Shown here piece by piece: positions 1 through 21,100 of a stretch of 64,000 bases of DNA; positions within the stretch are counted from its first letter, which is position 1, and every line of letters begins with the position of its first letter. The position numbers and the translations under genes were made by a program. The notes under the pieces are model-generated. The model was not told the DNA's origin, ran no database searches, and saw only the letters and a program-made list of their open reading frames with translations. Source of the stretch: Anoplopoma fimbria (Eukaryota; Chordata; Actinopteri; Perciformes; Anoplopomatidae); NCBI RefSeq assembly GCF_027596085.1, contig NC_072465.1:11894857-11958856 (forward strand). The letters are read 5' to 3'.

Positions 1-834
1 AGAGCTGCAGTATCACCTGAACAGATGCTCCAATCAGTGGACAAAATATGGGATTACACTCTGGATGCCATCTGACACCCAGCCAAGACTGACCAGCCTC
101 CAGAATCTCTGGGCATTGGACAGGATGGAGCAGGCTTTATGTGGTCTCGGCATTAAAGGGATGATACTTCAAGAAAGGATGCACTTGTGTAGGTTTTGTG
201 AAGACAATGTGGGGAGGAGGGAGATTTATGGAAATTATAAGGTCCCATATCAAGGGAAAGAGAATACATTATCTGTCACATTTGGAAAGTATATCAGGTA
301 GTCGGGTGCCTTTTCTGTCCAAAAAATTGGTAAACAAGCAAATTGTGTTAGCGATTTTAAGAAAACAAGAAAGATTTATGATTTCAGCTTAATTCCAGTA
401 AAAATATGAGAATGTTTCACATGGGTTTAAAAAAAAAAAACATTGAACTTTAAAGATTGGAACAGGAAGTGGAAAAATGCTGATTCATTTCTGGGTTTTA
501 GGTCTCATTGCTGCACCTGAATGTGATTAGTCACTACTATTAAGACTACAAACGAAACCAGAAAGCTTAAGATGACAAAATCTTTTCCTGTTGCCTGGAG
601 ATTTTAGGTGTGATTGCAGAATTTGTTAACAGAGATTACATTAATGCTAAAGTCATGAGCAGAGAAACTCCTGTCCGTCGGCCTCAGCCTGGTGCTGGCA
701 CTCAGGACACTTATGGTGACAATCAAAATGAACACTCAGTGTGCCGAGGTGGAGCCTTGATGGGGTAAACTAATAGCAAAGCACTTTAACCCCCCACCAA
801 TGTTTGTATCTCTGTCCTGTCTGTTTTTGTGCAG
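1..834 (+). other. camk1g: camk1g intron (left edge of window)
   Basis: No coding exon is recognised before the splice acceptor at 831-834. The kinase glycine loop is entered in mid-motif at 835, so the start codon and N-terminal exon(s) lie left of the window. Two short open frames here (65-301 and 198-392) resemble no protein I know and have no matching splice sites. Confidence 0.6.
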
Positions 835-8269
<7,435 letters not shown>

Positions 8270-9161
8270 TTGACTGGCTAGCCTAAGACGAACTTCATGC
8301 AGATGAAGCATCATCTCTTTCTGTCAGAATTTAGATGTTGTCTATAAAAAGTGCTGACTCAGGCCTGCATGTAACTGACAACAATCTATCTTTTTTTAGT
8401 TTGTCTTGAGTTGACGGAGCAGACGGCATCCCTCTGGATATGAAGGTGTTGACACATCTGCTTCTCAGCATTTTCATGTCTGCTGTGGCTTTCTGACAGA
8501 CACATTTTATAAAGCTAATAAGCTTTTTTAGACTCTGAAACTTCAGAGTCGTGTCATTTCTATGATCTGTCTTCTTTAAGATACTGAATGTTCTTATTCA
8601 CAGTTGGACACCATAACCAAATCAGGGAATGTACCTTTAACTGTAGTGTTTGGACTGTAGAACCTGAAGAATTCTGGACACGTTTTATTATTTTTCCATT
8701 TATACTGGAATACAATGATGGATTATACATCCAATTTCCACTTTACACAGAGATGAAGGGTGGTTGTTTTTATTCATGAGATTAAACTTTACTTTGGAGT
8801 CATGGAGCCCAGTGTTTTCTGTGACCTATACATAAGCTGCTCATCAAGTGCCACACGCTGGTGTAAGGATGCTGTCAACACTAATGATGCCATGGAGGAT
8901 TCTGAATTCACAATTGTAGTGACATATATTGTTTGTTTTTGTATTATAGTATGGAGTTAGAAATCTTAATTCTTCTTGTGTTGAATGGATCTCAAATGAA
9001 GCTTACAAAGTATTAACAGGCTTTTATTAAAATACTGTGGATTCTGCACAAACAACCGATAGAAAACAGAAAATAAATAATGTAATATCAACCTTTGTCA
9101 GTTGTGTAAATGCAATAATTGTGGTGCAATGCAGTGGAGTGTTTTGCTTCTGACAAATAAA
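8270..9161 (+). other. camk1g: camk1g 3' untranslated region
   Basis: The region after the stop codon carries AATAAA signals at 9072-9077 and 9156-9161. No other gene is seen in it. The last signal is about 1.06 kb from the stop codon of the convergent lamb3. Confidence 0.6.
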
Positions 9162-9388
9162 AGTTTGTGTTGGCTCTTTGCTGTCAGAAAGTCAGAAGCT
9201 GTGGTCTTTTCTAAAATGCTTCATGATGAAAACTCACTATGTCACATGTCAAATATATATATATGTAATGTGATAATATTGGTACTTTGAAAAGGTATTT
9301 ACACACATTGTGGATTTCCCCCCCACACACACACATCTAATTTTCAATATATTCCAGGAGTTACTTTATGATGATGAGAAACAACACA

Positions 9389-9969
9389 GTTGCCAGAAAA
9401 TATGTCGGCATTGTACGTTTCTGCAAATCACCGGATATGTTGAATGTCGATGTTTCTGAACCAAAAATAGGTTTCATATGTTCCATGTCAGCCTTGTCTC
9501 ACGCTCGAAGAAAAGCACAATGCCACCTGGTTACGTTGTGAAACATTGGTTAGGTTTAGGCAACAAAACTACTTAGTTAAGGCTGGAAAAAATATCATGG
9601 TTGGTGTAAAAATAACATTACAGCGCTACGTATTAATGTAACTAGCTTAAATAAATAACAACTAACTTTATTGTACTTTTATATGTTACATTACAAGCGA
9701 AAGTCAACGTTTACTTTTGGTTTCACACAGGACAGAACATCAGTCTCCTTGGTGAGAGTCATGTGTTTGTTCATCCACCACCCCTCCCACGCACCCTTAA
9801 CAGACTTTGTCCCCTTGATATGCTCTATATATTATACCACGAAACTATCATGACTGGCTCCATATACTATGCCATTTGCTTTGACCAAATGCCAAAACAA
9901 AAAAAACATCGAAATTCAACCTATCCGTGCTTGTATTAAGAACATACAATGGCAACCTTTTTTCCTGGA
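9389..9969. mobile_element. MITE-like palindromic element, complete copy
   Basis: The first about 75 bases (gccagaaaat, ggcattgtac, ggatatgttgaatgtcgatg) reappear inverted in the last about 75 bases (to cctggagatt at 9965-9974). These are long imperfect terminal inverted repeats around a roughly 430-base core. The core contains ggttaggtttaggcaacaaa. A second, left-truncated copy lies at about 42862-43305. No transposase frame is present, which suggests a non-autonomous DNA transposon. It fills the gap between convergent camk1g and lamb3 and contains a possible lamb3 poly(A) signal (rc AATAAA, 9667-9672). Confidence 0.75.
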
Positions 9970-10218
9970 GATTGGGCTGAGAGTAGTGCTTTAAGTCTCT
10001 CTGAGCCGCTGTAGCTCATTCAACCCCAGATAATATCTTCCTAAATTTCCCACAATTCTTTGACAACTGCCAGGGAAGAGGACGGAATTCCCCCTTTAGT
10101 AACGTAAGTCGAGTTTTTCTCCCAGTAGAAGGAGTGAATGGTGTGGGAGGCTGGTATTAAGTGTTGCAGTGACAGCAGCAGCAGATGCTGCTCTGCACGG
10201 AGACGGCGGCTCGATGAC

Positions 10219-12131
10219 TTAAAACGAGCAGGTGCGATGCCGATGGGCTTCCTCTAGAAGTGTTTCTAAAAGGTCTTTAAGCGTAGCATCAAGTCCTTCA
10301 AGCTTTGTTGACTTCTGACGGATCTCTTCCTGCAGCCCCCGTAGGGAATCTGCCTTCCCTGTGAAAAGATCAGAAAACAGGGAGTGAGCCGGGATCTAAT
10401 AAAGACACGGCAGATTATCACAGGACCAGAGCTCCAACTGGTGAACACAAAGGTCAACTCTTCTGTGTTTTTTCTCCTAATAGCATCTGTAAGATTCCAC
10501 CTTGCCCGAAGAAAAACAACCAATCGGAGCCGCTGCTTTAATCAAACTGTCAAACTCAGCAGCGCTGATCAAATATCAAAATTATGAAAATCAGAATTAA
10601 GTTAATGCTTTGCCTATTTCGCCTCAAGTGTTTTCAGAAATACATTTCACAGTGTAAAATTTGAAAGTTTGTGACCCGGCCGCCATGTTAGAAACATCCA
10701 AAACCAAACACAGCCCAGCGAAAAGACTGAACAAAAACATTTAAAGCTATAATTTAGGGTAATGTTTCTGCAAGTGAACTACCTGTATACTCAGATTACT
10801 GTTTCATAGGATTGTCCCCTTAAATAACCTATATATAACCTCTGAGGCAGATTTAAAGGGGAATGTAGTCTGAAAATCCTCCTTCCTCAGAGGAAAAGAA
10901 GACTTATTTAAGAAGCTGTCTCATTAGACAGTGAATGACATTCCTCTAGTGTGCTTTTGCTTTACTACCTTCCAGAGCCTTCATCATGCTGTCAGTGGTG
11001 TTGCCCAGAGCTCTAGCATCCTTCTGCAGCTTCTCCAGTCGATCCCCCACCGCCTCTCCACCTGACCCACTGGCTGGAGCCACGTCTTTAAGACGATCCA
11101 GCTGCTTCACCAGGGACAACAGGTCCTACAAACACACATACACACGTTTAAACTCTCTACCTTTACCAATAAACTGTATTAGAGTCCCACAAGTTTCAAC
11201 AAATATTTTTTCAGGACACTTTTAGTTACTTAACCTTGCAGATATTTGCAATGACACGCGCTACAAAAATGATATGACTTACTTTCATGATATTTAATTA
11301 TAAACATAACTCACCACTTTAACATTTCAGCTATTTTTAGTCATTATAGTACATTGATATTCATTTTCTAGTTCTCGTAGCTTAACGTTGCAGTACAAGT
11401 CACTGAAGAATACCAATAGCTATTATCTAAGCCCTTACCCCACGTTGTTATTCTAAACTGGCTCCTTGGCAAACAAAATGTTCATATATCAATCTAGAAC
11501 AGCAGGACTCCCACCTTGTCTGCAGCAGCTGCTTCATCCTCAGCTTTGTCTGCATTATCCTGAGCATCCTGGGCCCACTGGCCTCCATTCTGCAGAAGTT
11601 CTTTGAGCTCGTCCAGCTGAGGCTTCATTGGCTTCATCAGTAGTGATACATCATCCAGAGCCTTCTCAGCTGGGCTCAGCTGGTCTTTGGCCTGCATGAG
11701 GAAAAACCACAACAGCTCAGTAATGCTTGGCAAGCAGCTTTAATAGGAACCATCGTCTGATGTATCCATGCTTCCTACCTTGACAATGTCGTTGTTAATG
11801 TTGTCTATGAGAGCCTCGCTGTTCTGCAGTTTGTCCTCCAGGTCAGAGAGGGAGTCATTCACCATGTCGAAGCCTTCCAGCAACCCGTCCACGTCGGCCT
11901 TCACTCCCAGTGCTGTATCCCTGCGGATGTGCAGCCAGAGGAAAAACATCTTTAACATCATTTTAACCTTTATCATCACTACAGAGACATAACAGAGCAG
12001 TCAGACTCATTATCTGATAGAGCAACCCATACACCTCCAGAAAGACCACAATGTCAAAGTCTATTCCTGATTAAAAAGTGCAAGTTATATTATTATATAA
12101 GTGAGTGTAGTGAAAAAGTTATTGTTTCTTT

Positions 12132-12192
<61 letters not shown>

Positions 12193-15100
12193 CTTGAGAA
12201 TATTTTTACTATTTGTTATGGGATTTACAAAAACAAGTAGTTTTGTGTTTTGTGTTTTGTGTGAAGGCCCACCTGGCATCTTGGGCCTCCTGCAGCAGTT
12301 TCCTGGCTGTGTCCAGCTGCGGCTTGGCCTCCTTCAACACGGACTCGCTGTCTGGTAGACTGGCGGCCAGATTGTTCAGCTCATTCAACTTCTCCCTCAG
12401 AGGCAGTTTGGCTTTCAGGATCCAGTCGCTCACCTCCTGTATGTAGGTCAGGTTGGAAGACGGGTCTGTGAACAGAAACGGAAAAGTTGGAGGCCAAATT
12501 GCAAAGGAACGACGTCATGACGTCACCTTCTCATGAATTCATTCAAAATCTGCCATTTTTTTCTGAAACCAAGTGAACCTTCCCTCTATTTATCAGTAGA
12601 TAACTCTCATCTGCCACTCATCCAGCTACCATCTGCATTAAAACTATCTTTACCTGACAGGAAATCTTTGAGCGCCTTCACAACGTCACGCGTCTCTTTC
12701 AAGTCGTCTTCTAGGTCGTCTCTGGCCTGCTTCATCTTATTGGACAGCTTCTCTGCAGACTTTCTCACCTGGTTGGTTGTCTCCTGTGATTCCTGGAGCT
12801 GTAAGGAATTTAAGTAAAAGTAAAGTTTCAGAATCTCTATACTGTTTTTATAGTCTGAGAATAACCTGTACTATTCTGAAAACATCTAAAACAGGTGTCA
12901 AAAGTTTTCAGAGAGTGTGTGTGTGTGTACCTTCTCCGCAGCATCTGTTAACTTCCCAGTGAGCTTGTCCAGTCTGTCTTTCACATCCTTAGCATCAGCG
13001 TCAGCCCTCTTACTCAGAGGCAGGGCGCCCACGCACACCCCACCCTTCTCACAAGGTGGGGTTCCGTCTGGTGGACAGAGATCTCCACCCGCACACTGCA
13101 GAGGGGTGCAGGGCTCTGAGCGAACACTGCCACAGACCTGGAGAAAAGTCACAGAAGGATATCTAAAGAGGACATTTATGAGCTAGGTTCCCCTTTAACA
13201 AAATAACCATTAAATATCAGGGGTTGATACAAGTTTAAAACATTTGAAATTGTATCTAGATATCCTATCCCAACAACTTCTGTACATCAAGGAGATGTTT
13301 GTGTCTCAAACACATTTAAAAGCTGAAATTTCATTCTGCAACATTTGATGTTATAATCTAGCATCCTTCTAAATGTGATGTGGCAGCATCATGTCGAAGA
13401 ACTGAGGCCTTGCTGTTACCTGTTTGGCAACAGGAGTGAGGTCGGGTCGGGAGGCCATGCTCTGGTTCAGTTTGTCCAGGTCTCTGGTGTTGCCTGGCTG
13501 TATTTTGTTTTGGAGGTCCATAGTCTCTCCTCTGATATCAGCTGACTCCTTCAGCGGCTTCCCGCTGGCATCCACTTTCTTAGCTGCATCTGTGGAGTTA
13601 TTGTAGGCGTTCTTGATGGCAGTAAACGATCCTGAAAGAGACAGAAACATGAGTATATTTTATCATGACACCATTTCAGAATGTCTCTTTGAGAAACACA
13701 GTCAAGATCTGAGCTTTACAGACCTGTCCACTTTATGATAATGACATGCAGTCTGGTGCAAAAAGCATGCAGTTATTGCATGCAGAATAAATATGTTATT
13801 TATGGCTGTGTTTTTTAAAAAAATGTTGTATTTTAATATCTCTACTTCGTACCAATAAACAATCTTGGAACTGCATAAACTTGATTTGACGGAAAAGCTG
13901 AGCTCATTTGTATTTATGTGTGATGATGTTATTCTGTATAAAATTACCTGTTGTGACGTCTAGGATAACCACAGCCTCATGAAACTTTGCAACTACAAAC
14001 TAAACACCTAGAGTATTCAGAGGATGAAAGGCCTTCCTAACAATATTGACAATAAGGGGGTTTCTGAGCAGTTTCAATAACAGAAGTGTTAGCCAAAAAA
14101 TGCACTTCTTACAGAAATCTCCAAATGTCAAAAGTTTTTTATACCAAATCACAGTTTGGAGTTTTTTCTTTGGTGTTCCTCAAGGTCTTGATGTTTTGAT
14201 GTGTTATTTTGGAGGCATTTCGATAATTTTGTATAAATTCTTCAGAGGTCAAAATTGTAAAATAGCCCCAAATCTGTTTAACAAATGGTATAAACCCCAA
14301 AGTGCTGCAACAAGTATGAGACATATTTAAAGCATTGGAATGTCATCATACTTCAATCATAATGTTCTAAGCCCTTTTACACTCTAAACTATCAATTTGA
14401 CAAACACTGCTGAGAAGCATCAAAGATTAATCATAAGGTTCCCTTCTGTCAAGTGATGGACACCACTTCAATGTGTCTTCTACTGTTACCTGCTATCTCC
14501 CCCTTCAAAAAGACAAACATGTGTTAAGTGTGCTAGCAAGATTTGAAGTCTTATTAGAATTTTTTTTTCTTCTTTAGGGTGATGCACCAAAGTAACAGAT
14601 GCAACTAAAAGTGTAGTGTGTGGCAGTGATTGGTGTGTTTTTCTCTCTGACCTGTATTGTTTTGACCGTCATTATCTATTGCATCTTTCTTGGCTTTGTA
14701 GTTCAGAGTGAGGCTGTCCAGCAGATCCTGCAGTTTGTCCAGCTCTGAGTCTAGACCAGGAACTCTCTTCAGGGGTGAAAGGTCATCTTTAACCTTGTCC
14801 ACCTGTTCCCTGTGTTCAATTATGCATCAGTGAGAGAAAAAAAAAATCTAAGTTAGCCAGTTTCCATTCAAGAATAAGTATAGGGAGAAGAAATTACATT
14901 CATGAATATCACATTTCCACAACATTGATAGGTGGCTTATGAAGAGCTTATTGTGTTTTTAATCTTAGCCCCTCACCTGAGATTGTCCAGTTGGGACAGA
15001 GCATTGTCAATCTGTATGGCAACACCGGGTGGAAGGGAGATGGAGTTCTGGATCAGGGTCAGGCTAGCCTCCAGCATGCGGATGCGAGGTTCGAAGTTTC

Positions 15101-18100
15101 CAAGATCACCATCACCCACAGGACGAGAAGGTAATCTAAGGGAGAGTCTCTCCAGAGAAAAGCTCAGGGTCTGTCTCTGGGCGTCCAGGGTGAAGAAGCA
15201 GGAGGGACATGTCTCGCAGCCAGGGAAGGAGTCACAATGTCCTCGACTGCAGGAGTCACAGCGAGTTCCGGTGACCCCGGGCCGACACAGACAGGCTCCC
15301 GTCTTCTTGTCGCAGACTTGTGGAAGTGTTCCTGTAGAGTCACAGCGGCACACTGCGGGAGAAGAGGAGATCAGGAGAAAAGGAGCACATGTTTGATCGC
15401 GCATTGGAAGCTCAGACACGAATACACATTTCAAAATAGATTTTTATAAAGTTGTTTCACTGCTGCACCCAAGTTCCTCAGTCATGAATAATTAGTATGA
15501 GGTTATAGAATTGTAGAAAATGTATATGTTCTTGTTTTGACAAATAAGATTCTAAACTGATTTTGCTTCTTCCCTGGAGTTCTTGTGCTTTCTCGCCTCG
15601 CAGGTTCCCAGGAATCGGGGTTATATTTGGACTGTCATCGTGCCACCTACTGAGGCCCTGCTGACACCCACTACTACTACCACTATCATTATTAGTCACA
15701 TTACTATTATTATTGCCTGTACTATTACGCTTATTGACTTGCTTCTACCCTGGAGTCTTTGTGCTTTCTCGCTTCGCAGGCTTCTATAAATCATGGCTGT
15801 ACCTGGACCGTGGTCATGCATCCTGCTACGGCCCTGCTGACACCGACTGCTACCACCATTATTATTACTAGTCACATTACTATTACTATTACCTGTACCA
15901 TTAAGCATTTTAGCTTTACTTCCACCCTGAAGCCCTTTTTTGCTCTCTCGCTCTGCAGGTTTCCATGAATCGTTGTGGTACCTGGAACGTAGTCGTGCCT
16001 CCTGCTGTGAGCCGACTGACACCCACTGCTACTTCGATTATTATTATTAATCACATTACTATCCCTATTTTCATAATTATAATTCTACTATAATAATTGC
16101 TGCTGTTATTATAAGTAGTCTTATTATATGAATCATTTATGTCATATACATTGAATGTGTTGTATCTCTGTTATGCTGTTCATTCTGTACACATGACATC
16201 TATTGCATTCTGTCCATCCTGGGAGAAGGATCCCTCCTCTGTCGTTCTCCCATAGGTTTCTTCCTTTTTTCTCCCTGTTAAAGGTTTTTTTTAGGGGAGT
16301 TTTTCCTGTGCCAATGTGAGGGAAGGACAGAGGATGTCGCATGTGTACAGATTGTAAAGCCCTCTGAGGCAAATTTGTAATTTGTGATTCTGGGCTATAC
16401 AAAATAAACTGAATTGAATTGAATTGAATTAAACATTGCACTTTAGAAGGGCAGTGTAGATTATTTTGAAACTATAATGGAAAAAGTAAGAAAAAAGCTG
16501 ACTAACTCAAACAGACTTAATGTGCAAGTTGAGGAGTAACCATGGCGCAACGCACATATGACGGATAATATGTTTGTCCATCCTATAGGTCAGTTCTGAA
16601 ATTTGCCTCTCTTTCTCTCTGCCCCTTTCCTGTCAATATTCAGTTGTTCTATTAAAGGCAAGAAAAGCCTAAAAATAATCGTAAAAAAGCAAGAAATTAG
16701 ATATTGATGTCAATAATACAGATATTGTGTAAATAATTAAGCGCTTCTTAAATCACTCTCTCCATACACCGCTATTTTAAGTGTAATTCATTTGATAAAG
16801 GGGAATGCACAATAAAGATGAATTTGACTGAAAACTAAAGCACTATTTTGGAGATATCTATAGAAAGTGATATCGTGAATTATTTTGGCCAGAATAATAG
16901 TGTACTGAAAATGTAATATGGTGTCTGCTACACCTTCATTCAAACAATGTCATAACAACAAGTAGGAGGCACGAGACACTCACCACACATTGTTTTACAC
17001 AATAACCATTCATATTCCTCAAAACCTGTTATCTTAGTAATAACAATGTCAGATACATTTTTATGTAATTCATTAATTGCTAAACTGAATGTACAATTAC
17101 TCAAGTAGAGTACTTATAAAGAGACCCACTTTAGAGTTGAATGAAGCCACCATGCAGCAGACTTGGGTCATGTTATAATGAAGGTATTAGGGATTGATAT
17201 AAAGGATTAACCTGTGACTGCAATCTGGTACAAAAATGTGTAAGGAGACATCGACAGTCTATGATACACATAGGATTTGTGTGTGAACCCGAGGAATTTA
17301 AAATCCGGGTTCAATTGTACTTACCAAAATGTGAATTCATAAAATGTAAAAAAAGGAAACAAGGTCAACTTTGTTTAGCCATGATTGAGACAGAAAACTA
17401 AACTACAACCTCCAACGGAGGTAAAGGTATTATATCCCACTAATCCAACAATAAATGGAGTAATCAGAGAGAGCTGACTCACATCGGCAGCCTATGAGCG
17501 GGTCTCCGTATGCCTTCTCTGGGCACTCGGTACATGTCAGGCCTCCAAAGCCTGGTCTGCACTGACACTGACCTGTCACCTGGAAACAAGGAAGCAATGG
17601 TTTACTCTCATCTAAGTACATTTTTACCTACTTCTATTTTAAATATTCAAATGAATTCATTCTAAGGGATTTGACTTGTACTTGAGTGAAATATTCTCTT
17701 TCTGGGTACAGGTCCTACCTGGTCACAGGTATCACTGTATGACCTGGTGGGGTCACAGCTGCAGGGTTGGCAGCGGCCTGTCACGGACGGTTTCCAGTAG
17801 CCTTTTGAACATATTTCACAGGTCAGGCCGTGGAAGTGGGGGCGACAGGGACACTGGCCGGTCATTGGGTCACAAACATCTGACAGGGACCCGTCTGGAG
17901 AACAGGAGCACTCTGGAAAGCAGGGGTAACATCAGAGTTAGGAAGATGGACTGGACACACACTTCAGATTCCACACAAGTATAGATAACTATGTTGTCAG
18001 TGGCAGTAACAGAGGTAGTGTACAGAAGGTTTCAGTACGGAATTAAAGGGCCAGTGTGTAGGATCTGGTAGCCTCTAGTGGTGAAGATACAGATTGCAAC

Positions 18101-21100
18101 CATCTCAAACTTCTCCCGTAGGCCAAGAGTGTAGGAGAGCTACGGTGGCCAACGCTAATACCTGACTGGCCTGACTTAGAGGCAGTGTTCGATTTGTCCG
18201 TTCTGGGCTACTGTAGAAACATGAATTTCTGCATTTTGGCCTTTGCCATCTTAGTTTGTGGCCAACGCCATCTTGGCTTTTTGCAACCAGAAGTGACAAG
18301 AGGGGGTAGAGCTAAGTTGAACTGAATACTGAAAAATAATATTTTTTTGTCACTAAACTTTTAAACTCCCAGACCAGACCATGCTGTGGTAGTGACCTGT
18401 CAATCACAGGGTAGCCCCGCCCTAAAGCATACCCTACTTTAAATCCAAATGGTTTAGATAATTTACTAAATGAACATCATGCTGTATTGAAGAAGACTTG
18501 AAACTAGAGATTGAGAGCATACACTCATGTTTACAATGTTTACTGAGGGAATAAATCAAGAGAGAAGTAGAGTCATTTTCTCATAGACTTCTATACAACC
18601 AGAGGAGTCGCCCCCTGATGGACAGTAGAGAGAATGCAAGTTTAGAGACACTTCATTTGGGTGCAACATAGCAGACTCTGAAAAATGAAAACACAATGTA
18701 TCCTTTTTAGGTGACTATACCCTAAAGAACACAGAGATAACCCAATACTCCCCCTAACTGCTACACACAAAAGTAATGAAATTCTCTTAAAATATCAGAT
18801 TTGACAGATTTGACTCAACAAATACTATCAGGTTCTATCTTCAAAAGCACATACAGATCAAACTTAAATATGAAAATGTTCTCAACCACAAACCCGTTAA
18901 CCATTGAAGGATCAGTGACCTACATAATCCTGGGATACTGGTGTTTGATTTAAACATCTAGGAGCATGTGGTGAACTGTAATACTGTGGTGTTGCAAAGT
19001 GAGACGTGATGAAGGTGTTAGATGACTTACTGGAGCAGCCCAGAGGGTTGGCGGGGCTCAGGTCGTAGTAGCCCCTCTTACAGCGGTCACAGCGGGGGCC
19101 TTCAACGTTCACTTTACACACACAGGAGCCTGTTCTGTCGTCACACCGGCCCCCATTCACCGTCCCCTCAGCGCTGCAGATACAGCCTGGCACCGACACA
19201 AACACCCGTCACAGATTGTATCTACATCAAAATATGTTGCCCATTTTTGAAGTTCCACCTTGCCGAGGTCAGAGGGCTTGTCATTTCCCACATGATCCAC
19301 TTACTTATGCATGCGTCGGGGCGGTCCATTCGGCTGCGGGGGTTTGGCTGGTAGCCCGGGGCACACTGGTCACACTTTGGCCCTGTGGTGTGGTGCATGC
19401 AGCCCTCACACAAACCTCCACTCCTCCGCCCGCTGGCCTCGTACACCGCCTGGTCAAAACGGCAGCGCTGGGCGTGGTTGTTACACTCGCAGCCTGAGGA
19501 GAGGGCAGTCGGGTTAGTTTACAGCACACTGAATTGGTTCATGATTCAAATCAATTCATACATTTGACTTAAAGGGACTTTCCGTTATTTATCCAAAAGA
19601 CACTTCACATATAAAAAATAAGCAAACATTGCTTTCATTATATATTTTTTACTAATACATTAGAATGTAGAATATATTTTGGCCTATTTGTTGTCCAGCT
19701 CTGCCACGATGGAGGCTCCAAAACAGTCAGGGAGATCTGCATTTCTTAAATATTTGACTACCTTATTTCATTGAAGGTGTGTGCACAGGTGTCTTATAAA
19801 AAAGAAAGTGTTGCCAGACCATCTATGCTAGACCACTTATGATATTTATTTTGACGATGGGTCAAAACTTCCATTTCTTTGTGGCAAATTTGAGAGGCAT
19901 TGGATATTTTGTCTAACAGGTGCTACCTCCATGTTTTTTCTACAGTCTGTGTTGCACCATGACATTATAATGCTGATCACCCTTGTCTAGAGAAACTGTA
20001 ACGGGTGTGGTTGAAGTCTTACGTGTGCAGGTGTAGGTGTTGCCCTCCTCCGCAGGTCTCCAGGGCAGATCATTGTAGAGGTCAGCACAGCGCTCACAGT
20101 TCACACCTGCTGTGTTGTGCTGGCAGTCACACTGAGGGTGAACCTGCACAGAGACACAGCACAAAGGCTCATGAAGAGATGTTTGATCAAAGGTCAGCTG
20201 ATTGACTCAGGCTGGGATCAGATTTGGTTACCATGTCACTGAGCTATCCCAGTAAGCCTTTTCAGGTAAAGTTGGAAGGAAATTTGGTTCAAAACAGTAA
20301 ACAAATATGTTTCATGAGACGGACAACCATTCACATTCACATGCACACCTAGAGCCAGTGGAACTAACCTGCATGTCTTTGTACGTACCCTCTGTAATGC
20401 AACCATTGGTGAAGGTTCTCTGCTAAATTTATTTATTTTTATTCTGAATTTGTGGATGCCGCAAGGGCTGAGTTAGCTGCTTATTGCATTTGTGTTGCAG
20501 GCAGCCTTTGAACTGTATAGATAATAGATCAATAGATAGACAAATATATTTGTGGACAGTGTTTTCTTGATCCATCATTATAACAACTGGCAACTGACAT
20601 TTTGGAAAGTCCTCTTGCTTGCTGTCTAATAAGACTCCAATACTAAGACAAATATCTGTCTCATATCCGAGTGTCCAGTACAGAGACACTGTAGGTCCAG
20701 GATGTGTTTAGCCTAGTTAAGGGAATTAACTGAAAACATCAGGAAACTACTAGCTGTATAAAGCAAAACATGTGTCTACCAACTACTCCACAACTGCCCA
20801 CCCCCAACACCTGCACACATACCTGTATGCTGTCTGGCAGCAGGCTGTTGTCAGCGTTGGGCATGCATCGGTTGGCGTGTCCGTGGCACATACAGCTGCC
20901 CATCACCCTCATCTCCTTCAGGGCGTAAAACCTACTGAGAGCTCTGCCTGGAGGACGTGGCACTTCTCCCAGCTCTGTGAACCTCACCCTCAGCCCCGTT
21001 AACGCGGACACATCTGTGGGTTAAACAGCTGTCACTCAGCAGGCCACAACCTTTAAACGGGTCTAGTCATTAACGTCGGACAGACACTTACCTTCTATTT

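Noticed and set aside
17284..17315. Small hairpin (tgaacccg ... cgggttca)
   Set aside because: An 8-bp stem in a lamb3 intron, too short to support an RNA gene.
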